A DNA stretch of 64,000 nt, from NCBI RefSeq assembly GCF_003386865.1, contig NZ_QTUA01000001.1, positions 1,426,001-1,490,000 on the forward strand. Direction: 5' to 3'. Below, one piece after another: positions 47,421 to 56,214 of this stretch. The notes below the pieces were generated by a model. The model saw nothing but the letters and a program-made list of their open reading frames with translations, ran no database searches and was not told the DNA's origin. The stretch is from Calidifontibacter indicus. Its GTDB lineage: Bacteria; Actinomycetota; Actinomycetes; Actinomycetales; Dermatophilaceae. The translations under genes and the position numbers were made by a program. The stretch's first letter is position 1, and each line of letters begins with the position of its first letter.

Positions 47421-48641
47421 GTGGGGGAAGTCATCGCGGGACGCTACGAGCTGATCGACATGATCGGCGAGGGCGGCATGGGCGGCGTCTGGCGCGCATA
47501 CGACCTGCGTGACGGGTCGATCATCGCCGCGAAGGTGCTACGGCAGTCCGACGCCGGCTCTTTGTTGCGGTTCATGCGCGAGCAGGGCATGCGCATCCAC
47601 CACCCCAACGTGGTCACCCCGATGTCCTGGGCCGGTGTCGACGACCGCGTGCTGATCGCGATGCCGCTGGTGGAGGGCGGCTCGGTCTCGGGGTTGGCGT
47701 CGCGCTACGGCAAGTTGCCGGCGCCGTACGCGGCGGAACTGCTGCGCCAACTGCTCGACGCGCTGGCTGCGGTGCACGAGCAGGGCGTGGTGCACCGCGA
47801 CATCAAGCCAGCCAATATGTTGCTGTCGGCCACCGGCACCGACCGTCCGCACCTGTGGCTCACCGACTTCGGTGTGGCCGTTTCGGTCGACGCGCCGCGC
47901 CTGACCAGCCACAGCATCGTGATGGGCACGCCCGGCTACCTGGCCCCCGAGCAGTTGCGGGGTCACGACCCCGATCCCCGGTCCGACCTCTACGCGGTCG
48001 GGATGATGGGCATCCAACTGCTCACCGGCCACAAGCCGCGCGCGCACGTTCGCACCGACGCCCTCGACCTCCCGCCGCGTCCCGACGATGTGCCGGATTC
48101 GCTGTGGCACACCGTTGTTCGGCTCGCCGATCCCGATATCGACCGACGTCCGGCGAGTGCGCGGGAGGCGCTCGCGGCGCTCGAACAGCCGGCCTGGCAG
48201 CCGCAGGACCGCATCGAGGTGCGGTCGGACCTGCCGCCGGTGGGGCAGATGTCGGGCGACTTCCGTCCCACCGGTGCGAGCACGACTGCGTTGGACGGTG
48301 CCACCACCCCGGCTCAGGCCGGGCGCGCCACCACGGCTCTGCCTGTGGGGCAGCCCGGTGGTGCGGCTGCGGGGGCGGTCGACCGCGCTGCCGCCAGGGC
48401 CGCACGCGCCCGACGGGTGCAGCGGCTCGGTGCGATCGTCGGCGCCCCGCTGGTGGCTCTGGCCGCGCTGGGAGCGATCTGGTTGCCCGGTGACGACGGG
48501 CCGAAGGAAACTCCGGGTCTGGCCCGGATGGGCGCCGAGTGCAGTTGGTCCGACGTCGGCACCACCGAGAACGACCAGCGCGGGGTGCCGCGTGTCTGCA
48601 CCTATGCAGACGGCAAGTACACCTGGGCCGCGGCGGAGTGA
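47421..48641 (+). CDS. membrane-anchored Ser/Thr protein kinase
   Basis: 406 residues. Kinase domain (about 8-265) with GEGGMGGVWRAYD, the ATP-binding Lys in AAKVL, HRDIKPANM, DFG and GTPGYLAPE, all intact. A linker of about 70 residues is followed by one membrane helix (about 335-355) and a short outside tail with two Cys (CSWSDVG ... RVCTYADG). No PASTA repeats, so it is not PknB. Start at GTG 47421: TAAACT (47406-47411) lies nine bases upstream. It is convergent with the secreted-protein/vWA/MoxR set, a possible signalling partner. Confidence 0.9.
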   Translation: MGEVIAGRYELIDMIGEGGMGGVWRAYDLRDGSIIAAKVLRQSDAGSLLRFMREQGMRIHHPNVVTPMSWAGVDDRVLIAMPLVEGGSVSGLASRYGKLPAPYAAELLRQLLDALAAVHEQGVVHRDIKPANMLLSATGTDRPHLWLTDFGVAVSVDAPRLTSHSIVMGTPGYLAPEQLRGHDPDPRSDLYAVGMMGIQLLTGHKPRAHVRTDALDLPPRPDDVPDSLWHTVVRLADPDIDRRPASAREALAALEQPAWQPQDRIEVRSDLPPVGQMSGDFRPTGASTTALDGATTPAQAGRATTALPVGQPGGAAAGAVDRAAARAARARRVQRLGAIVGAPLVALAALGAIWLPGDDGPKETPGLARMGAECSWSDVGTTENDQRGVPRVCTYADGKYTWAAAE

Positions 48642-48677
48642 CCGGAGGGAACCGCCCGTCGCGGGCGAACGCGCCGG

Positions 48678-50009
48678 CTAGGCCTTGCGGCGCAAGCCCC
48701 ACACGACCGCTGCGCCCGCGGCGAGGATCGCGACGGCGCTCAGCCCCGTCTTCACCCAGGGGAACGGGTCGTCCTGGCTGACCCCGTTACCGACGCTCAG
48801 CTGCCCGGCGGACGGCGCCGCCACCTCGGCTCCGGCGGAGTTGACCAGGCGTGGCCCGGGTTGTGCTTCACCCACGACGGCGACGCTGAGCTCGGCGGGC
48901 ACGTCGGGCGTCGTGGCGGGCACCGGGGTGTCGGACGACACGGGCGTGCGTGGCTGGGTGTTGACCGACACGTAGTACCAACCGGGAACGCTCGTGAACG
49001 GCACCGTGGCGTAGGCGATCTCGCCGTTGTCGCCGCTCGACGCGCTGCGGTTGGCCCACCGGACGGCGGCGGTGTAGCTGCCGATCGTCTTGACCTCGGA
49101 GTTGTTCGCCGACATCGACGCCTCACGACTGAACTGGTAGTCCTTCGGCTGCACCCCGAGGAAGATGCGCTGCGGTGACCAGATGGAGATCGTCGACTCG
49201 AGCGCGATCGGCGATCCGAAGTTGCTGTCCTTCGCCGGCACCGTCATCGTGGCGGCGAGGCGCTGACCCCAGTCCAGGCGCACCTTGTAGAAGATGCGCG
49301 CGCCGACCTTCAACTTCACCGGGTAGGTGCCGGGGGTGAGGGTGGCCGCACCGGCGAACCCGGTGCCGGGAGCGACCTCGTCCTTGGGCGCCTGCGCGGG
49401 TGCCTTGATCGCGGTCCGCTCGGCGGCGGACGCTGCCGCGCCGGTGTCGCCGACACCCTTCGGTTCGTCGGTGATGAGGATCTCCGCGTCCGTCGACCCG
49501 GCACCGCCGCCGGTGTGCGCCACCGTGACGTTCAGCGTCGTCGCTTCCCGGCAGGTGGAGCCGACATAACCGTTGCGGCTCAGCTTCTCGTCGTCGTCGA
49601 AGCCGACGTTCGTGACGACGATGCCGGCCGGCTCACCCTCGCGCAGCGTTTCCTTCTGGGTGTCGCAGTCGTCGCCGTCCGGGCTGGTGATCTTCACCTC
49701 GGTCTCGTGGTCGTCGGCGAGCAGCAGGTTGCTGCCGTTCTTCTCGTACGTGAGCACGCTGGCGACGAAGGTGCGCAGTTGGTTGCGGTTGATCGTGAAC
49801 GACCGCGGCGATCCGTCGTTCGGCAACTGGGTGCGGTGCAGACCCGGGGTGAGCGCGGGGCCGCCGGTCTCGGCGTTCGCCAAGGTCACCTGCGTGCCGG
49901 AGAACGCGTACCCGGTCGGTTGGATGGCACGCGCCGGGGTTGTGGACGACATCACCACCGTGACCGCCAGCACGGAGCTGGCGAGGGCGACGGGCTTTCG
50001 AAAACGCAC
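48678..50009 (-). CDS. secreted protein with C-terminal membrane anchor, unknown function
   Basis: About 443 residues. Signal peptide (to about 28, ending ARA), a long extracellular region rich in beta-strand patterns with pairs of Cys (DDCDTQ, GSTCRE), and a C-terminal anchor (GLSAVAILAAGAAVVWGLRRKA). No known domain recognised; it resembles a tandem of carbohydrate- or adhesin-like beta sandwiches. GTG 50009 chosen: CATACT lies eight bases upstream, and GTG 50015 is too near. The vWA gene lies upstream on the same strand (55 bp), so it may belong to that system. Confidence 0.75.
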   Translation of the reverse strand: MRFRKPVALASSVLAVTVVMSSTTPARAIQPTGYAFSGTQVTLANAETGGPALTPGLHRTQLPNDGSPRSFTINRNQLRTFVASVLTYEKNGSNLLLADDHETEVKITSPDGDDCDTQKETLREGEPAGIVVTNVGFDDDEKLSRNGYVGSTCREATTLNVTVAHTGGGAGSTDAEILITDEPKGVGDTGAAASAAERTAIKAPAQAPKDEVAPGTGFAGAATLTPGTYPVKLKVGARIFYKVRLDWGQRLAATMTVPAKDSNFGSPIALESTISIWSPQRIFLGVQPKDYQFSREASMSANNSEVKTIGSYTAAVRWANRSASSGDNGEIAYATVPFTSVPGWYYVSVNTQPRTPVSSDTPVPATTPDVPAELSVAVVGEAQPGPRLVNSAGAEVAAPSAGQLSVGNGVSQDDPFPWVKTGLSAVAILAAGAAVVWGLRRKA

Positions 50010-50063
50010 GGGCACCAGTATGGCTGGTCGCGTCGCAGCGTCCGGGCAGCGACTGTCCGGAGT

Positions 50064-51440
50064 TCAGCCCAGGTGCCGTTCGACGAACAGTCGCAGTTGG
50101 GCGACGTTGCGGCACTCGTGCATGGTGACGACGCGGGAGTACTCGTCGGCCGCGGAGTCGCCGGTGGCCCACGACGACGCGCGTTCGGGGTTGAGCCAGA
50201 CCGTGCTGCGCGAGCTCCGGGCGATCTCGCGCAGCGCGTCGAGCCCGGGGTCGGCGTAGTTGGTGCGGCCGTCGCCGAGGATCAGCACCGTGGTGCGGTG
50301 CCCGATCACGTCGCCGAAGTCGGCGAGCACATCGTCGAAAGCGCTGCCGTAGCTGCTGCTACGACCGCGGGTGGTGAGGGCGGCCTGCGACAACGCCCAC
50401 GAGGTGAGCGAGACGCCGGGCGGGGCGTTCTTGACCACGTCGGTGATGTCGGCCGTGCTGGAGACGAAGCCGAGCGTGCGCACATGCCGGAACTGCCCGT
50501 GCAGCGCCTGCATCAGCAGCATCGTGAACCCGCTGAAACCACCGACCGACCCCGACATGTCGGCGATGAGCAACACATCGGGACGGTGCCGCTTACGGTG
50601 CGCGTAGACCGGGTCGAGCGGCACACCGCCGGTGGCCATCGCCGTCCGCAGCGTGCGCCGAACGTCGATGCCGCCGCGATGCGCGCGGCGCCGGCGGCTG
50701 AGCTTGGCGGCCAGCTTGCGGGTCAGCGGGTCGAGTTGGCGTTTGAGCTGGTCGAGGTCCTTGGTCGACAACGCGAGGAAGTCGCGCTGATCGGACGGTC
50801 CGGTGACGCCGTACCGGGCGATGCGCTCTCGAGGGCGGACAGCGGTGTTGCGCCGGCGGGCTTCCGATTCCACCTGGCGGCGGAACTGTGCGACCCGGGC
50901 GCGGATCTCGTCGCGGTCGATCCGTTCGGTGAATCCGCCTGAGCCGCTGCCCGATCCCTTGCCCTCACCGTCGCCGTCGCCCTCGCCGCGCCCCATCGCC
51001 TGGGCGTCGGCGATGAGGCGTTGCGGGGCGAGCGCGTCGACCGCCTGCACCGACGACCAGCCGCGGGTCTCGTCGCCGGGGGACACCTGGCCGAGCAGTT
51101 CGAGGGTGGCTGCGGCGATCTCGTCCATGCGCTGCTCGTCGCCCTCGGCGAGGGCTCGGGTGAGCTCGGCGCGCAACTGGTCGAGGTCGGCGCCGCGCAG
51201 GTCGCCGGTGCGGGCACCGGGTGCCGCCGGAAACCACAGGTCGAAGAGTTGATCGAAGGTCGCGCGGCCGTCGCTCGAGCGCACCATCGTGGCCGCGAGC
51301 GCCTCCCGTAGGGTGCGCCGATCGTCGAGGCCGAGAACCTCGATCGCCTGCGCGGCGGTCGTGGTCTCGGTCGATCCCACCTCGAGGCCGTGCGTGCGCA
51401 TCGCCTCCGCGAGGCCGACGAGTCGGTCGAGCGTGCTCAC
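50064..51440 (-). CDS. vWA domain protein (CoxE-like)
   Basis: 458 residues. The C-terminal von Willebrand A domain has the metal site DMSGS (about 293-297). The N-terminal part has an Arg-rich helical region (RRRRAHRGGIDVRRTLRTA). CoxE-type vWA proteins work with MoxR-family ATPases to insert metals or remodel complexes. Its start overlaps the AAA gene stop (51437-51440), supporting a two-protein complex. Confidence 0.9.
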   Translation of the reverse strand: MSTLDRLVGLAEAMRTHGLEVGSTETTTAAQAIEVLGLDDRRTLREALAATMVRSSDGRATFDQLFDLWFPAAPGARTGDLRGADLDQLRAELTRALAEGDEQRMDEIAAATLELLGQVSPGDETRGWSSVQAVDALAPQRLIADAQAMGRGEGDGDGEGKGSGSGSGGFTERIDRDEIRARVAQFRRQVESEARRRNTAVRPRERIARYGVTGPSDQRDFLALSTKDLDQLKRQLDPLTRKLAAKLSRRRRAHRGGIDVRRTLRTAMATGGVPLDPVYAHRKRHRPDVLLIADMSGSVGGFSGFTMLLMQALHGQFRHVRTLGFVSSTADITDVVKNAPPGVSLTSWALSQAALTTRGRSSSYGSAFDDVLADFGDVIGHRTTVLILGDGRTNYADPGLDALREIARSSRSTVWLNPERASSWATGDSAADEYSRVVTMHECRNVAQLRLFVERHLG

Positions 51441-52294
51441 AATTTCAGTGCGGTGCGGGCGGATTCGATGTCTTCCTGGTGCTTCAGCAGCACCCCGAGG
51501 GTCGCCTCGACGAAGGCCGGTTCGAGTTCGTCGGCGCCGAGGGACAGCAGCGTGCGGGCCCAGTCGACGGTCTCCGACACCGACGGCGGCTTGCGCAGGT
51601 TGCCTTCGCGCAGCGCCCGAACCACCCGCACCAGCGCGTCGCGGGTGGCGTCGCCGAGCCCGGGCGCGTGCAACTGCACGATCTGCTGCTCGAGGTCGGC
51701 GCTCGGGTAGTCGATGTGCAGGAACAGGCAGCGGCGGCGCAACGCTTCCGACAGTTCGCGGGTGGCGTTGCTGGTCACCACGACCAGCGGACGGTGCCGG
51801 GCCTCGATCGTGCCGAGCTCGGGGATCGTCACCTGGAAGTCGGACAGCAGTTCCAGCAGGAGGCCCTCCATCTCCTCGTCGGCCTTGTCGAGTTCGTCGA
51901 CGAGAAGCACGACCGGGTCGGTGCTGCGCACGGCCTTCAGCAACGGGCGTTCGAGCAGGAAGTCCTCACCGAACACGTCGGTGCGCACGTGCTCCCAGTC
52001 GGCGTCCCGCTCGGCGGTGATGCGCAGCAACTGCTTGGCGTGGTTCCACTCGTACAGCGCGCGGGCCTCGTCGACGCCCTCGTAGCACTGCAACCGGATC
52101 AGGGCGCGCTCGGTGGCCGCCGCCATCGCCTTGGCGAGCGCGGTCTTGCCGACCCCGGCCGGGCCCTCAACCAGGATCGGGCGGCCGAGCGCGGCCGCCA
52201 GGAAGACAGTGGTCGCGATCGCGTCGGAGGCGAGGTAGCCGGTTTCGGCGAGTGCCTCGCGGGTCTGGTCGACGGTGCTGAAATCGCGGGTCAT
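51437..52294 (-). CDS. MoxR-type AAA+ ATPase (CoxD-like)
   Basis: 285 residues with Walker A GPAGVGKT (about 44-51), Walker B VVLLVDELDK and sensor 1 VVVTSNATRE. Domain order matches ATPases paired with CoxE-like vWA proteins. ATG 52294 is preceded by GGAGAGGA; GTG 52315 would overlap the MerR stop (GTGA) and is the alternative. Confidence 0.9.
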   Translation of the reverse strand: MTRDFSTVDQTREALAETGYLASDAIATTVFLAAALGRPILVEGPAGVGKTALAKAMAAATERALIRLQCYEGVDEARALYEWNHAKQLLRITAERDADWEHVRTDVFGEDFLLERPLLKAVRSTDPVVLLVDELDKADEEMEGLLLELLSDFQVTIPELGTIEARHRPLVVVTSNATRELSEALRRRCLFLHIDYPSADLEQQIVQLHAPGLGDATRDALVRVVRALREGNLRKPPSVSETVDWARTLLSLGADELEPAFVEATLGVLLKHQEDIESARTALKL

Positions 52295-52311
52295 GGGTTC
52301 ATCCTCTCCGG

Positions 52312-52707
52312 TCACGGTCGGCGCAGTCGGTCGAGGTCGGCCCGGCAGCGTGCCTCGATCTCGTCGAGCTCGGCGAGCGACTGCTCGAGGTCGCGTCGGC
52401 GCTGCTCGAGATCTGCCCGCCGATCCGCCAATTCGCCCAGCAGATACTCCAATTGGCCGATCTCACCCGGTGGTTGGTCGTACATCGTGACGATCGTGCG
52501 GATCTGGGGGAGTGACATGCCGAGGCGTCGACCGCGCAGGATCAGCTGCAACCGGATGCGGTCGCTGCGGTGGTAGACGCGGGCGCTGCCGACGCGCTCC
52601 GGGCCGAGCATGCCGAGGTCTTCGTAGTGCCGCAGCGAGCGATGGGTGACGCCGAACTCGTCGGCGAGTTCGGCGATCGTCCAGGTGCGCTCGGGCGGGT
52701 TTGTCAT
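52312..52707 (-). CDS. MerR family transcriptional regulator
   Basis: 131 residues: an N-terminal winged helix (WTIAELADEFGVTHRSLRHYEDLGML, written here in part as ELADEFGVTHRSLRHYE) and a C-terminal coiled coil (ADLEQRRRDLEQSLAELDE). No effector-domain cysteines, so a metal sensor is unlikely. Divergent from the acyl-CoA dehydrogenase gene with a dyad between them, which fits a LiuR-like regulator of acyl-CoA catabolism (inference). It also heads the minus-strand AAA/vWA set. Confidence 0.87.
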   Translation of the reverse strand: MTNPPERTWTIAELADEFGVTHRSLRHYEDLGMLGPERVGSARVYHRSDRIRLQLILRGRRLGMSLPQIRTIVTMYDQPPGEIGQLEYLLGELADRRADLEQRRRDLEQSLAELDEIEARCRADLDRLRRP

Positions 52708-52721
52708 GACCAGCGAGCATG

Positions 52722-52739
52722 CTTTACGTTTACGTAAAG
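52722..52739. promoter_or_regulatory. MerR operator dyad
   Basis: CTTTACG (52722-52728) and CGTAAAG (52733-52739) are perfect inverted repeats with a 4-bp spacer. They resemble the TTTACG/CGTAAA boxes of LiuR-type MerR regulators of branched-chain acyl-CoA breakdown (from memory). The site lies between the two divergent starts. Confidence 0.6.
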
Positions 52740-52777
52740 GTCAAGCAGTGACCCACGCCACGATCGAAAGGCCGTCG

Positions 52778-53959
52778 ATGTTCGAGCTGTCCAAGGACCA
52801 CGAGGACTTCCGCCGTCTCGTCCGAGACTTCGCCGAGGACAAGATCGCTCCGCATGTCGAACAGTGGGACCGGGACCACCACTTCCCGTCCGAGTTGGTG
52901 CCGCAGATGGGCGAGCTCGGCCTCTTCGGCCTCGTCGTCGGCGAGGAGTACGGCGGCGCCGGCCTGGAGGAGGGCGGCTTCACCTACCTGTGCCTGGCCA
53001 TCGAGGAGCTCGGCCGGGTCGACCAGTCGATGGGTATCACGCTCTCGGCCGGTGTGGGTCTCGGCATCAACCCGATCCTGACCTACGGCAACGAGGAGCA
53101 GAAGCAGCAGTGGCTGCCCGACCTCGTGGCCGGCAAGACACTCGCCGGCTTCGGCCTGACCGAGCCCGAGGCCGGCTCCGACGCCGGTGGCACCCGCACC
53201 CGCGCGTCGCTCGCCGACGGCCAGTGGACCGTCAACGGAGCCAAGTCGTTCATCACCAACTCCGGCACCGACCGCACCTCCGTCGTCACCGTGACCGCCC
53301 GCACCGGCGAATCGGCCGACGGCAAGCCCGAGATCAGCGCGATCATGATTCCTTCCGGCACACCGGGATTCACCGTCGAGCCGGCTTACAACAAGCTCGG
53401 CTGGCACATCTCCGACACCCACGGACTCAGCTTCGACGGCTGCGTCGTGCCCGAGGAGAACCTGCTCGGTGAGCGCGGCCAGGGCTACAAGCAGTTCCTG
53501 AAGACGCTCGACGACGGTCGCATCGCGATCTCCGCGCTCGCGGTGGGTCTGGCGCAGGCCTGCCTGGAGGCGTCCGCCGAGTACGCGAAGACCCGGATGG
53601 CGTTCGGTCGCCCGATCGGCACCAACCAGGGCGTGTCCTTCCAGGTGGCCGACCTCGCCGTCATGGTCGAGGCGTCCCGTCTGCTGACCTACAAGGCCGC
53701 CTGGCTGAAGGACGAGATGGAGGCCGGCCGGCGCAGCGTCACCGAGGTGAAGCGGGCCGCGTCGATCGCCAAGCTCTACTCCTCCGAGGCCGCGGTGAGC
53801 GCGACCCGGATGGCCACGCAGATCTTCGGCGGCAACGGATTCATGGAAGAGTTCCCGGTGGCGCGGTTCTACCGCGACGCGAAGATCCTGGAGATCGGCG
53901 AAGGGACCTCTGAAGTGCAGCGCATGTTGATCGCCCGCGGTTACGGACTCAACTCGTGA
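52778..53959 (+). CDS. acyl-CoA dehydrogenase (AcdH/FadE25-like)
   Basis: 393-residue FAD enzyme forming the 2,3-double bond of short or branched acyl-CoAs. FGLTEPEAGSDAGG and FITNSG bind substrate and FAD; the catalytic Glu is in IGEGTSEVQR near the C-terminus. The sequence closely follows the Streptomyces AcdH pattern. ATG 52778 has GAAAGG six bases upstream; GTG 52748 (ten residues longer) is possible. It is coupled to the carboxylase beta subunit (GTGA). Confidence 0.93.
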   Translation: MFELSKDHEDFRRLVRDFAEDKIAPHVEQWDRDHHFPSELVPQMGELGLFGLVVGEEYGGAGLEEGGFTYLCLAIEELGRVDQSMGITLSAGVGLGINPILTYGNEEQKQQWLPDLVAGKTLAGFGLTEPEAGSDAGGTRTRASLADGQWTVNGAKSFITNSGTDRTSVVTVTARTGESADGKPEISAIMIPSGTPGFTVEPAYNKLGWHISDTHGLSFDGCVVPEENLLGERGQGYKQFLKTLDDGRIAISALAVGLAQACLEASAEYAKTRMAFGRPIGTNQGVSFQVADLAVMVEASRLLTYKAAWLKDEMEAGRRSVTEVKRAASIAKLYSSEAAVSATRMATQIFGGNGFMEEFPVARFYRDAKILEIGEGTSEVQRMLIARGYGLNS

Positions 53960-55506
53960 GCCACCCCAAGGACGCGCGGGTCGAGGACGTCCGCGCCCGC
54001 CTGCACGCGGCGTACGAAGCGTCGGCGGCACCGACCGAATCGGCCGCGGCGAAGCTCAAGTCGCAGAACAAACTCTATGTGCGAGAGCGCATTTCGTTGC
54101 TGTTCGACGAAGGATCCTTCGTCGAGGACGGCCGCTACGCGAACGCGACCGCCAAGGGTCTGCCGGCCGACGGTGTGGTCACCGGACGCGGCACTGTCGA
54201 CGGCCGTCCGGCGATCGCGATCGCCAACGACCCGACGGTGAAGGCCGGATCCTGGGGTTCTCGCACGGTCGAGAAGATCGTGCGTGCCACCGAGATGGCA
54301 CTACGCGAAGACCTGCCGGTCTTCTGGCTGGTCGACTCCGCCGGCGCCCGCATCACCGACCAGGTGGAGATGTTCCCCGGACGTCGCGGCGCCGGCCGCA
54401 TCTTCCACAACCAGGTGGCGCTCTCGGGCAAGGTGCCGCAGATCTGCTGCCTGTTCGGGCCGTCCGCCGCCGGTGGCGCGTACATCCCGTCGTTCACCGA
54501 CCTGATCATCATGGTCGAGGGCAACGCGTCGATGTACCTCGGTTCGCCGCGCATGGCCGAGATGGTCGTGGGGGAGAAGGTGTCGCTGGAGGAACTCGGT
54601 GGCGCCCGGATGCACTGCACCCAGTCGGGCGTCGGCGACCTGCTCGCCGAGGACGATGAGGAGGCCATCGAGCTGGCGAAGCTGTTCTTCTCCTACCTGC
54701 CGCTCAACTGGCACACCGACGGACCGGTCTACGACCCGGAGGAGCCGGCCGAGCCGCTCACCGAGGAATCGGTGCCGGAGGTCGAGAGCCAGCCCTTCGA
54801 CGTCCACGACGTGATCGACGGTCTGGTCGACGACGACAGCTTCTTCGAGATCAAGCCGCTGTTCGCCGCCGAGCTCGTCGTCGGCTTCGGCCGGATGGAA
54901 GGTCGCACCGTCGGCATCATCGCCAACAACTCGGCGGTCAAGGGCGGGGTGCTGTTCACCGACTCCGCCGACAAGGCATCGCGCTTCATCTGGATGTGCG
55001 ACGCCTACAACATCCCGATCCTCTACCTGGCCGACGTGCCCGGCTTCATGATCGGCTCAGAGGTCGAGCGCGGCGGCATCATCCGGCACGGCGCGAAGAT
55101 GGTGTCGGCCGTGTCGTCGGCCACGGTTCCGCAGTTCTGTGTCGTCATCCGCAAGGCCTACGGCGCCGGCCTCTACGCGATGGGTGGCCCGGGCTTCGGC
55201 CCCGACGCCACGATCGCGTTGCCGACCGCACGCATCGCCGTGATGGGCCCCGAAGCCGCGGTGAATGCGGTGTACGCCAACAAGATTGCCGCGATCGAAG
55301 ACAAGGCCGAACGTGAGGCGTTCGTGCAGGCCCGCCGCGAGGAATACCTCGAGGACGTCGACCTGGAGCGGCTCGCAGCCGACCTGGTGATCGACGACGT
55401 CGTGGAGGCGCCGCAGCTGCGCGGCGAACTGCTGCACCGGTTGCGCTACGCCGCCGGTCGCGATCGCCACTTCAGCACCCGGCGACGCTCGATCCCGCCG
55501 GTCTGA
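53956..55506 (+). CDS. acyl-CoA carboxylase carboxyltransferase (beta) subunit
   Basis: 516 residues, the two crotonase-like halves of the biotin-dependent carboxyltransferase. Seen: the oxyanion GPSAAGGAYIPSF in the first half and GFMIGSEVERGGIIRHGAK and YGAGLYAMGGPGFGP in the second. It transfers CO2 from the biotin of the alpha subunit to an acyl-CoA (acetyl-, propionyl- or methylcrotonyl-). Coupling with an acyl-CoA dehydrogenase and a LiuR-like site favours a branched-chain (methylcrotonyl) or propionyl role, not provable here. Confidence 0.93.
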   Translation: MSHPKDARVEDVRARLHAAYEASAAPTESAAAKLKSQNKLYVRERISLLFDEGSFVEDGRYANATAKGLPADGVVTGRGTVDGRPAIAIANDPTVKAGSWGSRTVEKIVRATEMALREDLPVFWLVDSAGARITDQVEMFPGRRGAGRIFHNQVALSGKVPQICCLFGPSAAGGAYIPSFTDLIIMVEGNASMYLGSPRMAEMVVGEKVSLEELGGARMHCTQSGVGDLLAEDDEEAIELAKLFFSYLPLNWHTDGPVYDPEEPAEPLTEESVPEVESQPFDVHDVIDGLVDDDSFFEIKPLFAAELVVGFGRMEGRTVGIIANNSAVKGGVLFTDSADKASRFIWMCDAYNIPILYLADVPGFMIGSEVERGGIIRHGAKMVSAVSSATVPQFCVVIRKAYGAGLYAMGGPGFGPDATIALPTARIAVMGPEAAVNAVYANKIAAIEDKAEREAFVQARREEYLEDVDLERLAADLVIDDVVEAPQLRGELLHRLRYAAGRDRHFSTRRRSIPPV

Positions 55507-55560
55507 TCCCGCTGGTCTGATCCAGCTGGTCTGATCGGACGCCCGATCAGCAGCGGGTCG

Positions 55561-56151
55561 CTAGTTCGCCTGGCCGGGAGGCACCGCGACGGTGACCGTC
55601 ACCGTCTGCTGCACGGTGACGGTGGCAGCCGGCGGGGCCGGTGCGGTCACCGTCACCGTCTGTGCGGCGCCGGTCGCGGTCACTGTCTGTGCCGGGGCCG
55701 ACGCCGTGCTGGTCACAGTCCGCGGCGCGGCCGTGCGGACGACGGTGCGCACCGGACCCTGCACCGTGCGGATGACCGTGCTCGCCTGGGGCGCGGAGCC
55801 GGCCTCCGTCGTGGTGGTCGTGCTCGTCACCGTGCGCACCTCGCCGGAGCCGGTGACCGTCTGGGCCGGCTGGGTGACCGTCGTGGTCGACGTGCCCGGC
55901 TCCGGTGCCGCGCTCGCACGCCCGGCCCACCAGGTGAGTCCGGCGAGCACCAGCGCGGCCACGGCACCTGCCCCGACGATGCCGGGTGCGATACCGGCGC
56001 TGGCGCGGTAACGGCCCTCGTCCTCGTCCTCGTCGACGTTTTCGTTGGTGCCGGTGTCGTCGTCCGGCTCGTCGAAGTCGTCCTCGTCTGAGTCGAAGAG
56101 GTCCATGATGCCGAAGTGTTCCGGGTCGGCCGGATCGTGTTTGTCAGCCAT
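55561..56151 (-). CDS. hypothetical membrane protein with Thr/Val-rich outer tail
   Basis: 196 residues: a very acidic cytoplasmic start (DSDEDDFDEPDDD), one membrane helix (GIVGAGAVAALVLAGLTWW, about 55-73) and a repetitive outer tail of TVT/TVTV units (residues 85-195). Probable O-glycosylated or extended surface protein. No family recognised. Confidence 0.7.
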   Translation of the reverse strand: MADKHDPADPEHFGIMDLFDSDEDDFDEPDDDTGTNENVDEDEDEGRYRASAGIAPGIVGAGAVAALVLAGLTWWAGRASAAPEPGTSTTTVTQPAQTVTGSGEVRTVTSTTTTTEAGSAPQASTVIRTVQGPVRTVVRTAAPRTVTSTASAPAQTVTATGAAQTVTVTAPAPPAATVTVQQTVTVTVAVPPGQAN

Positions 56152-56202
56152 CGTGCTCCAGTCGGCGGGTGAGTCCTAGCCGATACGGTACGCGGCGCCG
56201 GG

Positions 56203-56208
56203 TAGGTT
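56203..56208 (+). promoter_or_regulatory. leaderless-type -10 box, YihY family gene
   Basis: TAGGTT, six bases before ATG 56215. Confidence 0.5.
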
Positions 56209-56214
56209 TCGGGC

